A stretch of 64,000 bases of DNA from Pseudomonas extremaustralis (GTDB lineage: Bacteria; Pseudomonadota; Gammaproteobacteria; Pseudomonadales; Pseudomonadaceae): NCBI RefSeq assembly GCF_900102035.1, contig NZ_LT629689.1, positions 4,696,001 through 4,760,000 on the forward strand, given 5' to 3'. Numbering within the stretch: position 1 is the stretch's first letter; every line of letters starts with the position of its first letter. Position numbers and translations under genes: made by a program. Under the pieces are notes generated by a model, which saw only the letters and a program-made list of their open reading frames with translations, ran no database searches and was not told the origin of the DNA. Shown in pieces: positions 25,619-34,414 of this stretch.

Positions 25619-27670
25619 ATGTTCGCGCCTGCCCACGCTGTGCACTTCACGCTGCAGATCCCTTCCGTTCGCAACGACTTCAAGGTGCTGGCGTTTCATG
25701 GCACCGAAGCCATCAGTTGCTTGTACGCCATCCGTGTCGAGGTCGTCAGCGAATCCCGTGATTTCGAGCTCGAGCGTCTGCTCAACCAGCCGGCGTTCCT
25801 GGAGTTCGGCCCGAACGGCGAAGGTATTCACGGCCATATCGAAGATGCGTGCGCGGGTGAACTGGGCAAACGCCTGACCCGTTACCACCTGAGGTTGGTG
25901 CCCGCGCTGCACTATCTGCAGTTCAGCCACAATCAGCGGATTTTCCAGCAGATGACGGTGCCGCAGATCGTGGCCCAAGTCCTCGAAGGACACGGCATCC
26001 TGGCCGATACCTATAGCTTTCACATCCGCACCAACCCGGAACGCGAATACTGCACTCAATACGGCGAAAGCGACTTCGAGTTCATCCAAAGGCTGTGCAG
26101 CGAAGAAGGGATTTCCTGGCACCACCAACACAGCCAGGATGGCCACCGGCTGGTCTTCACCGAGGATCAGACCTATTTCCCCATATTGGGCGACACGCCC
26201 TACCAACATGACACTGGCCTGACCGTGGATCATCCGGTGGTCCGCCAGTTCTCCATGCGCTTCAACACCCGCACCAGCGCCACCACGCGCCGGGGCTATG
26301 ACCTGAACCGTCCGAGCCGGTTGCTGGAAAGCGACTCTAGCGCCGAGTCCAGCCCCAAGCTCGAAGACTACCGATACCCAGTGGTGTACGAAAACCAAGA
26401 ACTCGCCAAACGCATGGCCCTCCAGGCGCTGGAGCGGCACCGTCACGACTACCAGTTGGCAGAGGGTGAAAGCGACCAGCCGCTCCTGCGCAGCGGTCAC
26501 TTCTTCAAACTGACCGAACACTCGCGCCAGCGCTACAACGATTTGTGGTTGTTGCTCAAGGTGACGCACACGGGCAAACAGCCTCAGGTGCTGGAGGAGT
26601 CGATCACCGTCGACGTTGAATCCGAAGACGGCTTCACCCAGGGCTACCGCAATACCTTCAGCGCGACGCCCTGGGACGTGTTCTACCGCCCCCCGCTGAT
26701 CACGCGAAAAACCGTGCTGGTCAGCCAGACCGCCCGCGTCACCGGCCCGCCAGGGGAAGAAATCTTCTGCGATGAATACGGGCGGGTCAAAGTCGAGTTC
26801 CACTGGGACCGAGCCGAACTGGACAGCGACAAGAGCAGTTGCTGGCTAAGGGTGTCCTCCAACTGGGCGGGGTATCGTTTCGGTACGGTGACCATCCCGC
26901 GTGTCGGCATGGAAGTGGTGGTGACCTACCTGGAAGGCGATCCCGACCATCCGCTGATTACCGGCTGTGTGCCAAACATCCTCACGCCGGTGCCGTACCC
27001 CTTGCCGGCGAACAAGACCAGAACGGTACTGCGCAGCCGCAGCTCGCCCGCCAGTAGTGGCTACAACGAACTGTCGATCGAAGACCGCAGCGGCCAGGAG
27101 CTGATCTACCTGCGGGCCCAGCGCGACATGGAGCATAAGGTCGAAAACGACAGCCGGCTGGAAGTGGGTAACGAACGCCGGGAAACCATCAAGGGCAACA
27201 ACATTACCGTGCTGGAAGCCGAAGACCAGCGCACCGTCAGCGCCGACCGCAAAGTCCAGCTCAAGGCCAATGACCATTTGCACGTAGCCAACAGCAGCCA
27301 CACCCAGGTGGGCCAGACACTGGTGGCCGAAGCCGGCCAGGAGGTGCACCTCAAGGCCGGGGCCAATCTGATCCTGGAGGCCGGCGCGAGCATCACCTTG
27401 AAGGCCGGCGGCCAGCACATCGTGATCGACGCCGGCGGCATCTTCAGCAGCACCGACATTCGACTCGGCGGTGCGCCCGCCAGAGGAACCCCTGCCACCC
27501 CCGTGCTGCCAGGGGAAACCACGCCCCTGGCGACCCCGCCTGAACTGCCGATGCTGGCCCCGACCCAACACGCGCTGATGACCACGACCAAAGCCAGAGA
27601 CACCGATTTTTGCTCGCTGTGCGCGGCCTGTAGCAACGGCCTTTGCCTGCCCAAAGGAATCACACCATGA
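25619..27670 (+). CDS. vgrG: Type VI secretion tip protein VgrG
   Basis: 683 residues. The gp27-like N-terminal part (NDFKVLAFHGTEAISCLYAI..DFEFIQRLCSEEGISWHHQH) is followed by the gp5-like OB fold (GEEIFCDEYGRVKVEFHWDR) and a beta-helical needle with repeats such as KAGANLILEAGASITLKAGG. It caps the Hcp tube of the T6SS and carries effectors out of the cell. The C-terminus is unusual: a short Pro/Thr-rich linker ends in FCSLCAACSNGLC, a four-cysteine cluster that might bind metal or dock cargo. AAGGA precedes the ATG. The stop overlaps the next gene by ATGA. No other structural T6SS genes are nearby, so this is an accessory VgrG island. Confidence 0.95.
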   Translation: MFAPAHAVHFTLQIPSVRNDFKVLAFHGTEAISCLYAIRVEVVSESRDFELERLLNQPAFLEFGPNGEGIHGHIEDACAGELGKRLTRYHLRLVPALHYLQFSHNQRIFQQMTVPQIVAQVLEGHGILADTYSFHIRTNPEREYCTQYGESDFEFIQRLCSEEGISWHHQHSQDGHRLVFTEDQTYFPILGDTPYQHDTGLTVDHPVVRQFSMRFNTRTSATTRRGYDLNRPSRLLESDSSAESSPKLEDYRYPVVYENQELAKRMALQALERHRHDYQLAEGESDQPLLRSGHFFKLTEHSRQRYNDLWLLLKVTHTGKQPQVLEESITVDVESEDGFTQGYRNTFSATPWDVFYRPPLITRKTVLVSQTARVTGPPGEEIFCDEYGRVKVEFHWDRAELDSDKSSCWLRVSSNWAGYRFGTVTIPRVGMEVVVTYLEGDPDHPLITGCVPNILTPVPYPLPANKTRTVLRSRSSPASSGYNELSIEDRSGQELIYLRAQRDMEHKVENDSRLEVGNERRETIKGNNITVLEAEDQRTVSADRKVQLKANDHLHVANSSHTQVGQTLVAEAGQEVHLKAGANLILEAGASITLKAGGQHIVIDAGGIFSSTDIRLGGAPARGTPATPVLPGETTPLATPPELPMLAPTQHALMTTTKARDTDFCSLCAACSNGLCLPKGITP

Positions 27671-28521
27671 CAACGACCTGCCCCCGCCAATGGATGGACG
27701 ACCAGCTAAGACTCGGCCAGACCCTGTGCCTGATCCTGGACTCGGAAGGCGAACTCGTCGCTCGCCAAGCCTTGTTGAGCCCCCATGACCTCGAGCGGTA
27801 CAGCTGCATCTACAGCCAGACGCCGATCAGCGATTTAGCCAACGCGGGGCCGTTCATCTTCCTTATCGACAATCCTGGCGATGCACGCCTCAAACCTCTC
27901 CTCGACGAGCCCGAGCGCAATTGGGGCTGGCTGGCGAGCATCCGCCACGGCGACCTGCCAGCGCTGACCCGCCACTGGCGCGAACGCTTGATCATCGGCA
28001 CGCGGCCCCACCGGGCGCTGTACCGCTTCCACGACAATCGCGTACTGGGCCGTGCCTTGGCGCATATCCCTGAAGAAGCCCGCCCCGAGTATCTGGGGCC
28101 GGCGATCAGTGTGTGTTATTGGCAGGGTGGCCAGTGGAACGTCGCCCACAATCCCGCGCCCGGTGAATACCCGCTGCCTGCCGATCCGGGCTGGCTGAAC
28201 GTGCCGGTGTCGGATGATCGGGCGATGGCAATACTTCATTCCAATAACTACCGCTATCTGTGGGCAAAACACCATGAAGAACTGAGGCGACTCAGTCAGC
28301 GTCAAGACCCAAGCACTTGGCTCACCGAACAACTTTCATACGCTCAGCAATGGGGATGGACCGACCCTGAGCAGGTGCACTTTTTGATCATCAGCAAACT
28401 CACTGAAACCGAGCCGCCGCTCATCAACAACTGGGCGCCCCGTGAAGGAGAAACGCCACAGGCTCACTACGAACGCCTGCTCAATGAAGTGAAGTTCTGG
28501 TCTGGAGAAGGATCCCTATGA
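27667..28521 (+). CDS. DUF4123 T6SS effector adaptor/chaperone
   Basis: 284 residues. The N-terminal half follows the DUF4123 pattern (LCLILDSEGELVARQALLSP, GPFIFLIDNP, NWGWLASIRHGDLPALTRHW, YRFHDNRVLGRAL). DUF4123 proteins (Tap/TEC) load a specific effector onto the cognate VgrG and are not secreted themselves. The ATG overlaps the vgrG stop by 4 bases, with AAAGGA upstream, and its own stop overlaps the next gene by ATGA. This tight order of vgrG, adaptor, immunity and effector is the usual T6SS cargo module. Confidence 0.88.
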   Translation: MTTTCPRQWMDDQLRLGQTLCLILDSEGELVARQALLSPHDLERYSCIYSQTPISDLANAGPFIFLIDNPGDARLKPLLDEPERNWGWLASIRHGDLPALTRHWRERLIIGTRPHRALYRFHDNRVLGRALAHIPEEARPEYLGPAISVCYWQGGQWNVAHNPAPGEYPLPADPGWLNVPVSDDRAMAILHSNNYRYLWAKHHEELRRLSQRQDPSTWLTEQLSYAQQWGWTDPEQVHFLIISKLTETEPPLINNWAPREGETPQAHYERLLNEVKFWSGEGSL

Positions 28522-29294
28522 GACATATCCGAGACCTTACTCACTCCTATCGGCGGGCCTTGTATATAAGCGCCATGGCCTGGCTGCTTTCGGGTTGTTC
28601 ACTCCTGCAAACCGAGAGTTTCAACTTCCAGGCCGAGTTGCCGGAAAACTTCACGATAAGCGCCACCACCTATTACGACGCCGCCTCGGGCGAGTCGTGT
28701 CCGGGGCATAAAGTGATCAAAAGCGATCAGCCCAAGGGCACACAACTGATTGAACTCAAGTTGCCACTTACAGAAAAGGTAAAGGGGTGTTCCAGGGTAT
28801 TGAAAAGCGTTGTGCTGAATATCAAAGGGCAATGGGGCAAACGTGAACTGGACATGAGTTTGCAAAAGGCCGCTTTATACATTCGTGATGAGCCCACTGA
28901 AACAACTCGCCCTTTCCCCGCGTCGGGACCACTGGTCTTTCAGGGCCAGTGCCAGTGGTTGTTTCGCACCTCGGGACCGAACCGGGTTATCAGGAAAATC
29001 CTCAAGTGCAGGGCGCTCGACGCTAATGGCGTCGTCCAGAAAAGCCTGGCTGGTGGATCAATGCTGCGCGATGGGTTAGCGGGCAGGACCGTGAAGTTGG
29101 TGCTTAGTGTCGCGCAGAAGGAGAAGCCTTATTACAGAGGCTGGTGGCTCGAAACGCCCAAGGGCTGGAGACCCTGCACGGGTTTGTGGGGAACGAATAA
29201 CGAAGAGTTCTGCACCGAGCCATACAAGTTCCTTGAGTCTTTCAAAATGCCTGACGGACGTGACTGCACCGTCTATCCCAACTGCACTGAATAA
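28518..29294 (+). CDS. Putative T6SS lipase immunity lipoprotein, copy 1
   Basis: 258 residues. The signal peptide ends in a lipobox (WLLSGCS, Cys27) followed by Ser, which predicts an outer-membrane lipoprotein facing the periplasm. I do not recognise a domain. The protein is nearly identical to the next copy over about 60 percent of its length (28590-28880 against 29421-29710) and in the last 17 residues (FKMPDGRDCTVYPNCTE). The part between them (about 28985-29225) differs strongly. Immunity proteins of Tle lipases are periplasmic or lipid-anchored and sit beside the effector, so this role is likely though not proven. AAGGA precedes the ATG. Confidence 0.75.
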   Translation: MRHIRDLTHSYRRALYISAMAWLLSGCSLLQTESFNFQAELPENFTISATTYYDAASGESCPGHKVIKSDQPKGTQLIELKLPLTEKVKGCSRVLKSVVLNIKGQWGKRELDMSLQKAALYIRDEPTETTRPFPASGPLVFQGQCQWLFRTSGPNRVIRKILKCRALDANGVVQKSLAGGSMLRDGLAGRTVKLVLSVAQKEKPYYRGWWLETPKGWRPCTGLWGTNNEEFCTEPYKFLESFKMPDGRDCTVYPNCTE

Positions 29295-29307
29295 AGGACA
29301 TAAAACA

Positions 29308-29340
29308 ATGAGTTCGTATAACCCCGTGCCGGGAGAATAA
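29308..29340 (+). pseudogene. Relic start of a lost effector gene (10 codons)
   Basis: Between the two lipoprotein genes, an AAAGGA site and an ATG open a frame that encodes MSSYNPVPGE and then stops. The same position after the second lipoprotein gene carries the start of the lipase gene (AAAGGA, ATG, MNLYEPMKDE). The shared spacing and the similar opening residues suggest that this is the 5' stub of a former effector gene left by duplication and replacement. Confidence 0.5.
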
Positions 29341-29348
29341 TAAACATC

Positions 29349-30122
29349 ATGCACATACAACACTTTACTCACCAATGTTTGCGAGCCGTATGTATAAGCG
29401 CAATGGCCTGGGCAGTTTCAGGCTGCTCACTCCTGCAAACCGAGAGTTTAAACTTCCAGGCCGAGTTGCCGGAAAACTTCACGATAAGCGCCACCACCTA
29501 TTACGACGCGGCCTCGGGCGAGTCGTGTCCGGGGCATAAGGTGATCAAAAGCGATCAACCCAAGGGCACACAACTGATTGAACTCAAGTTGCCACTTACA
29601 GAAAAGGTAAAGGGGTGTTCCAGGGTATTGAAAAGCGTTGTGCTGAATATCGAAGGGCAATGGGGCAAGCGTGATCTGGACATAGGTTTGCAAAGGGGCG
29701 CGTTATCCATCCGTGATGAACCCACCGAAACAACTCGCCCTTTTCCCGCGTCGGGGCCACTGGTCTTTCTGGGTCAATGCCAGTGGTTGTTTCGCACGAT
29801 GGGGCCGTATCGGTACATCGTCAAAGTCCTCGAGTGCCGGGCGCTCGACGCTAATGGTGTCGTCCAGAAAAGCCTGATGGGTGGATCGATGCTGCGCGAT
29901 GGGTTAGCGGGCAGGACCGTGAAGTTAATACTGACAGAGGCAAAAGAGGAACTACCCGCAGTGGGCGACAATTGGATTAAGTTTCCAACTGGCTGGAAAC
30001 GCTGCATGGGTAAAGGACTCGACGATTTGTATGGATTTTGCCGGGGAAATACTACGGATTTCAAACCATTCAAAATGCCTGACGGACGTGACTGCACCGT
30101 CTATCCCAACTGCACTGAATAA
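29349..30122 (+). CDS. Putative T6SS lipase immunity lipoprotein, copy 2
   Basis: 257 residues, a tandem paralogue of the gene at 28518. The lipobox is AVSGCS (Cys26). The conserved N-terminal block (FQAELPENFTISATTYYDAA and beyond) is almost unchanged. The C-terminal region around 29935-30070 (TEAKEELPAVGDNWIKFPTG) has diverged from copy 1. It lies directly upstream of the lipase gene and is therefore the likelier cognate immunity protein. The variable C-terminal part is the probable specificity determinant. Confidence 0.77.
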   Translation: MHIQHFTHQCLRAVCISAMAWAVSGCSLLQTESLNFQAELPENFTISATTYYDAASGESCPGHKVIKSDQPKGTQLIELKLPLTEKVKGCSRVLKSVVLNIEGQWGKRDLDIGLQRGALSIRDEPTETTRPFPASGPLVFLGQCQWLFRTMGPYRYIVKVLECRALDANGVVQKSLMGGSMLRDGLAGRTVKLILTEAKEELPAVGDNWIKFPTGWKRCMGKGLDDLYGFCRGNTTDFKPFKMPDGRDCTVYPNCTE

Positions 30123-30134
30123 AGGACATTAATC

Positions 30135-32339
30135 ATGAATTTGTATGAACCTATGAAAGATGAGGATAGGCCGTTTTTTAGCAGCAAGATGCTGGCCTGC
30201 CCATTAAGGGGACACTTTATTAGTTTTCAGTTGGTCGATGAGTTCGGTGATGGTAAACCCTATGCGGGCCTTGCCTATACCCTTCAAGACAGTGCAGAGC
30301 AACGCTATACGGGCAGGTTGGATGCCGATGGGTTTGCCAAAGTTGAAGACTGCTATCGAGGGCCCGTTGTACTTCATTTAGACGCTGAGTATGTAGGAAG
30401 CGAAGATTTATATAGTTTTTTGATGACCCGCCCGTCCTATCCACTCCCCATCACCGAACTCCAAGTCCGCGCCGAACAAACCCGCTTCTTCCACAAAGAC
30501 GGTTCCCCTCGCGAGCACAACCCCGCACTAAAACCGGGAGATGAGTTCATCCAGGTCGAAGTCCGGGACCTGGTCAAACACAGCGCACATCTACCGCCGC
30601 CGATTATTGACCGTAAATACCCGCCGGAAGACATCCTGATAAGAGCGCTCAATGAACTGAGGTTCAGTCCAGCCCCCGTAGCGACGTTTGGTGTCGGGCT
30701 GTTATCGAACCGGCACACCCTGCTCCAGGTGCGTCCACTGCGGGCGTTCCGCCCCATGCTCTCGACCGACAATCAGTTCTGTGCCTTGAACCTGTACCAA
30801 CTGGCGATCATGGCGAACTTGAGTTATTGCGATTTCGGCCAGCACCCCGCCAAGGATCCGGTGGACAGGGTCAGCTTTCCATTGGACCCCAGCGTCGGTC
30901 ACTTCTTTGGCGAAGCACTTTCGAACTACCGGGAAAGCTGGAAAGTGGACAATGCCCAGTCGCCGAATCACCGCTACTATCCCCTCTACGAAGAAGTGCC
31001 TTACTCGAAACGCTTCGAAATCCTGCCGTTCGACCCCACCCTGTATGAGCAAAACAAACCGGGCGAAAACCAGGAACATCCCGCCAAGCTGCACTTTTTC
31101 GATGACACCAGCACCCATTGGTTTAGCGCCAAGAGCACCCAAGCATTCATTACCCACCATGATGAGGTCATCCTGATTTCAATCCGTGGAACCCTGGAGT
31201 TGGCCGACTGGTGGCGGGATGTGGATGCGGCGCAAGTGCCTTTCGAAGAGGGGAAAGGCAAAGTCCATCGCGGCTTTTACGAGGCCTATAAGGCGCTGAA
31301 AAAATTTATTCAGGACTATCTATTCCGATTTTATGTCGGACAAAAAATCATCATCAGCGGCCACAGCCTCGGCGGCGCAATCGCATTGTTGCTGGCGGAA
31401 GCCCTTCGCAACGCCACGGACAACAATTACGACGTCCTCCTCTATACCTACGGTGCTCCCCGCACGGGCGATGCCACCTTCGTCGCCGCCGCCGAGCCGC
31501 TGGCGCACCACCGCGCGGTGAATAACAACGACATGATCCCCAGCGTCCCCGCGCCGTGGATGAACGCACGACGAAGCATCTGGATCCCCGGGTTCAAGGC
31601 CATGTTCATTACCAACCCGGTGCTGGGCGCCTTGATCTTTGTCGCCGGCCTTGTGCGGGTGGGCGGCGCGCCTTATCAACACCACGGCACGTTGCATCAC
31701 TTCATGCTCGTGCCGTTCAACCCGAAGGAAATGTCGTCGATTCTGTGGCGGCCGGGCTGCGACTCCATCGAGCAGGCCGCCTGCACCCGCGCGCTGGCCA
31801 AAGATGGCGACCTGCCTTACCGCGACGGCTGGATCACCCAACTCATGAGCCTGGGCGACCACAGCATCCCGCGCGCTTATATCCCGCTGTCCTGGGCGAC
31901 CTTGCGGCGTTGGCAGCAAACCCAGGAAACCCGCGGGACGCTGGTCACTGAGCGTGAATACGCCCTGGTGGACCAGGCATTGAAGACCATGCGCTTCAAG
32001 GTTGAGGAAAAGTCCCGGCACATGCGCTACAACCAGCGCGATCTCACCGACGCCGACTACCTGCAGGCCGACATTGAGCTGACCCGCGAGTCGGACAAGC
32101 TTGCGCACTCGCTGCAGCGCCTGGAAAGGCTGCGCATAAGCCACCTGAGCCTTGCCGACGTGTACGGCAGCGCCGCGCAATCGCCCGCCCTTGAAATCGC
32201 GTTGGCGCGCTGGAAGGACCAGCGCGAGAACACCCTGCAGGTGCAGATTGCAATGATCCCCGAGCCGGACCCGGCCGAAGAACTGTTTGCCAGCCTGGCC
32301 GACAAGCCTCGACCGCTGGACCTGGACTCGCTGATCTAG
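30135..32339 (+). CDS. Class-3 lipase T6SS effector (Tle2-like)
   Basis: 734 residues without a signal peptide, as expected for a T6SS cargo. An N-terminal beta-rich segment (LRGHFISFQLVDEFGDGKPY) precedes a fungal-type lipase domain. The nucleophile elbow is GHSLG with Ser411, the acid is probably Asp466 (NNNDMIPSVP) and the base His516 or His517 (YQHHGT). YGAPRTGD matches the conserved loop of Lipase_3 proteins. The C-terminal 150 residues are charged and helical. It probably hydrolyses phospholipids of rival bacteria in the periplasm. AAAGGA lies upstream of the ATG and the immunity gene ends 12 bases before it. The assignment to a numbered Tle family is uncertain. Confidence 0.85.
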   Translation: MNLYEPMKDEDRPFFSSKMLACPLRGHFISFQLVDEFGDGKPYAGLAYTLQDSAEQRYTGRLDADGFAKVEDCYRGPVVLHLDAEYVGSEDLYSFLMTRPSYPLPITELQVRAEQTRFFHKDGSPREHNPALKPGDEFIQVEVRDLVKHSAHLPPPIIDRKYPPEDILIRALNELRFSPAPVATFGVGLLSNRHTLLQVRPLRAFRPMLSTDNQFCALNLYQLAIMANLSYCDFGQHPAKDPVDRVSFPLDPSVGHFFGEALSNYRESWKVDNAQSPNHRYYPLYEEVPYSKRFEILPFDPTLYEQNKPGENQEHPAKLHFFDDTSTHWFSAKSTQAFITHHDEVILISIRGTLELADWWRDVDAAQVPFEEGKGKVHRGFYEAYKALKKFIQDYLFRFYVGQKIIISGHSLGGAIALLLAEALRNATDNNYDVLLYTYGAPRTGDATFVAAAEPLAHHRAVNNNDMIPSVPAPWMNARRSIWIPGFKAMFITNPVLGALIFVAGLVRVGGAPYQHHGTLHHFMLVPFNPKEMSSILWRPGCDSIEQAACTRALAKDGDLPYRDGWITQLMSLGDHSIPRAYIPLSWATLRRWQQTQETRGTLVTEREYALVDQALKTMRFKVEEKSRHMRYNQRDLTDADYLQADIELTRESDKLAHSLQRLERLRISHLSLADVYGSAAQSPALEIALARWKDQRENTLQVQIAMIPEPDPAEELFASLADKPRPLDLDSLI

Positions 32340-32358
32340 TGGTTGGGGTAAATCCCAG

Positions 32359-32402
32359 GCAAAAAAAAGGCCGCACCCTGCCAAGGAGACGGCCAAAAAA
32401 TT
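32359..32402 (-). terminator. Terminator downstream of exbD
   Basis: The outer stem ggccg/cggcc with a partly paired interior is flanked by A runs, so that on the reverse strand it ends in eight T residues. It lies 20-60 bases past the exbD stop codon and also separates the convergent lipase gene. Confidence 0.65.
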
Positions 32403-32418
32403 GTCGAGGCTTTTGACA

Positions 32419-32820
32419 CTAACGGGCGGTAATCACCGACAGCTTGGTAATCCCCGCGCGCTCGATAGACGCCATGGCTCGCGCCACTTCGCCGTAGTTC
32501 ACACCATCATCGGCCTGCAGTTGCACCCGCACATCGGGGTCCTTGGCCTTGGCCGCCTGCAGGTTGAATTCCAGCAGGTCCGGCTGGATTTCGTCCTTGT
32601 TGATAAACAGTTTGCCGGCGCCGTCGATACTTACCACCAGCGGGTCTTTCTGCTCCACCGGGGCCACGGCTTCGGTCTTGGGCAGGTTGATCGGGATCGC
32701 GTTGGTCAACAACGGCGCGGTGACGATAAACACCACCAGCAGCACCAGCATCACGTCCACCAGCGGCGTGACGTTGATCTCGCTCAGCACCTCATCGCTG
32801 TCTTGGGTCGAGAAGGCCAT
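32419..32820 (-). CDS. exbD: Energy-transducing protein ExbD
   Basis: 133 residues: a short cytoplasmic N-terminus, one membrane helix (PLVDVMLVLLVVFIVTAPLL) with the essential Asp22, and a periplasmic domain. It is a partner of ExbB in the proton channel that powers TonB. Its start lies 1 base after the exbB stop codon. The tonB-exbB-exbD group is adjacent to a TonB-dependent receptor and sulfate-ester genes, so it may be dedicated to them, as I recall for tonB2-exbB1-exbD1 of P. aeruginosa. Confidence 0.93.
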   Translation of the reverse strand: MAFSTQDSDEVLSEINVTPLVDVMLVLLVVFIVTAPLLTNAIPINLPKTEAVAPVEQKDPLVVSIDGAGKLFINKDEIQPDLLEFNLQAAKAKDPDVRVQLQADDGVNYGEVARAMASIERAGITKLSVITAR

Positions 32821-32821
32821 T

Positions 32822-33541
32822 TCAGGACGCCTCCTTCACTTTTTGCGGGTTGCCGGCCGTGGTTTTGTTCAGCGCCGGGTGCAGCAGCACGCGGAACGAG
32901 TTTTTCTGCGCCAGGCTGTAGAAGTCGTGGGCAAAGTCATCGAGGTCGGCAGCCGTCAGCTTCAAGCGACGCAGGAAATAGTTGTAGACCAGCACTGCCG
33001 GCACGGCGACGGCGATCCCCACACCGGTCGCCACCAGAGCGGCACCGATCGGGCCGGCCACGGTTTCCAGGCTGGCGGAACCGGCCGCGCTGATCCCCTT
33101 CAGCGCCTCCATGATGCCCCACACGGTGCCGAACAGGCCGATAAACGGCGAAGTACTGCCGATACTGGCGACCACGGCCAGGCCGGTTTCCAGGGAGCGG
33201 CGCTCACGCACGATCTGCTGGCGCAGGGCGCGTTCGAGGCGGTCCTGGTGATTGATGGCCTGGCTCAGATCGGCAGCGTGCGGCGCCTCACCGACCTGGA
33301 TCGCGGCGTAACCGGCCTGGGCCACACGGGCGGCGGCGCCCGGCTCGGTTTCGGTCAGTTCGGCGGCCGAGTCGAGGCTGGACGCCGCCCAGAAACGTTT
33401 ATGGAACCTGCGATCCTGAGCCTTGAGGCGACTGAACTGCACCCCCTTGAGCAGGGCCAGGCCCCAGGTGGCGACCGAAAAGACCACCAGCAGCCAGATC
33501 ACCGCGCTTTCGATGGATTCAAGTGGAGATGCTAATGCCAT
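32822..33541 (-). CDS. exbB: Energy-transducing protein ExbB
   Basis: 239 residues of the MotA/TolQ/ExbB family with three membrane helices (about residues 12-32, 125-150 and 160-185). The conserved segment is GTVWGIMEALKGISAAGSAS, followed by VAGPIGAALVATGVGIAVAV. The ATG at 33541 has GAGGG 9 bases upstream; the longer open frame to 33580 lacks a ribosome binding site. ExbB forms the pentameric channel around ExbD in the inner membrane. Confidence 0.93.
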   Translation of the reverse strand: MALASPLESIESAVIWLLVVFSVATWGLALLKGVQFSRLKAQDRRFHKRFWAASSLDSAAELTETEPGAAARVAQAGYAAIQVGEAPHAADLSQAINHQDRLERALRQQIVRERRSLETGLAVVASIGSTSPFIGLFGTVWGIMEALKGISAAGSASLETVAGPIGAALVATGVGIAVAVPAVLVYNYFLRRLKLTAADLDDFAHDFYSLAQKNSFRVLLHPALNKTTAGNPQKVKEAS

Positions 33542-33595
33542 GATGTTTTCCCTCTGTGCAGGTCGCGGCGTGTGCACCACACCGCAGCCGAATAA

Positions 33596-34414
33596 TTAGT
33601 GAATCTTGAAGTCGATCGGCACGCTGACCCAGCCGTCCTGAGCCACATCGCCCTGCTTGGCCGGCACGAAGCTCCAACGCTTCACGGCAGTCAGGGCGGC
33701 GTCGTCGAGTTGCTGGCGACCGCTGCTCTTCTGGATCTGGATCTCACCCGGCTTGCCGCTGGCCAGTACATGCACCCGCAACAACACTGTGCCTTCCCAA
33801 CCGCGACGCTGAGCCAGTGACGGATACTCCGGCGCCGGGTTCTTCAGGTATGCAGCGTTGGCCGAAGCAGGCGTCACCGGGGCGGGCGCCGGTGATGCGG
33901 CCGGCGCGGGAGCCGGGGGTGCCGGCGTCGGCGGCGCGGGCGGTTGCTCGACGGCCTTGGGCGCGGGCTTCGGCTCAGGCTTGGGCACGGGCTTCGGCTT
34001 GGGCTTTGGAATCGGTTTGGGTGGCGCCGGCTTGGCGGCCAACTCATCCACCACCGGCGGCGGTGGCTCGACCACGGGCGGCGGTGGTGGTGGCTGCACC
34101 GGCGGTGGCGGTTGCACCACCGGCGGTGCCGGCTGGGAAAACTCGATGGTCATCGGCGGAATTTCCGGCGGCACGATCGGCAGCACAACGGTCGGCTTCT
34201 GGCTCACCCAATAAATCACCGCACCGTGCAGGGCCAACACCAGCAAGCCCAGCAGAATCCCCTCGCGGTGGCTCGAAAAGCGCTTGGGGGTTTTCTGCAA
34301 ACGCAACTGCCCCAACGGCGCGCGATGCGGCCGGCCAAGGTCGACCAACTCACCACCCGGTGCCTGGCGCCACTGCGCCTCGTGTGCACTGGCGGTGGTC
34401 TGGACATTGCCCAT
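33596..34414 (-). CDS. tonB: TonB protein
   Basis: 272 residues. A cytoplasmic N-terminal extension of about 50 residues precedes the single membrane helix (GILLGLLVLALHGAVIYWV, about 52-70, with the conserved His63). A long Pro-rich periplasmic spacer contains runs of PPPP and KPKPKP repeats. The C-terminal domain carries PEYPSLAQRRGWEGTVLLRV and AVKRWSFVPAKQ, which contact receptor TonB boxes. The extension is common in Pseudomonas TonB proteins. The ATG at 34414 has GGGAG 8 bases upstream. exbB begins 55 bases downstream. A hairpin with a T run lies just upstream of the ribosome binding site. Confidence 0.93.
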   Translation of the reverse strand: MGNVQTTASAHEAQWRQAPGGELVDLGRPHRAPLGQLRLQKTPKRFSSHREGILLGLLVLALHGAVIYWVSQKPTVVLPIVPPEIPPMTIEFSQPAPPVVQPPPPVQPPPPPPVVEPPPPVVDELAAKPAPPKPIPKPKPKPVPKPEPKPAPKAVEQPPAPPTPAPPAPAPAASPAPAPVTPASANAAYLKNPAPEYPSLAQRRGWEGTVLLRVHVLASGKPGEIQIQKSSGRQQLDDAALTAVKRWSFVPAKQGDVAQDGWVSVPIDFKIH

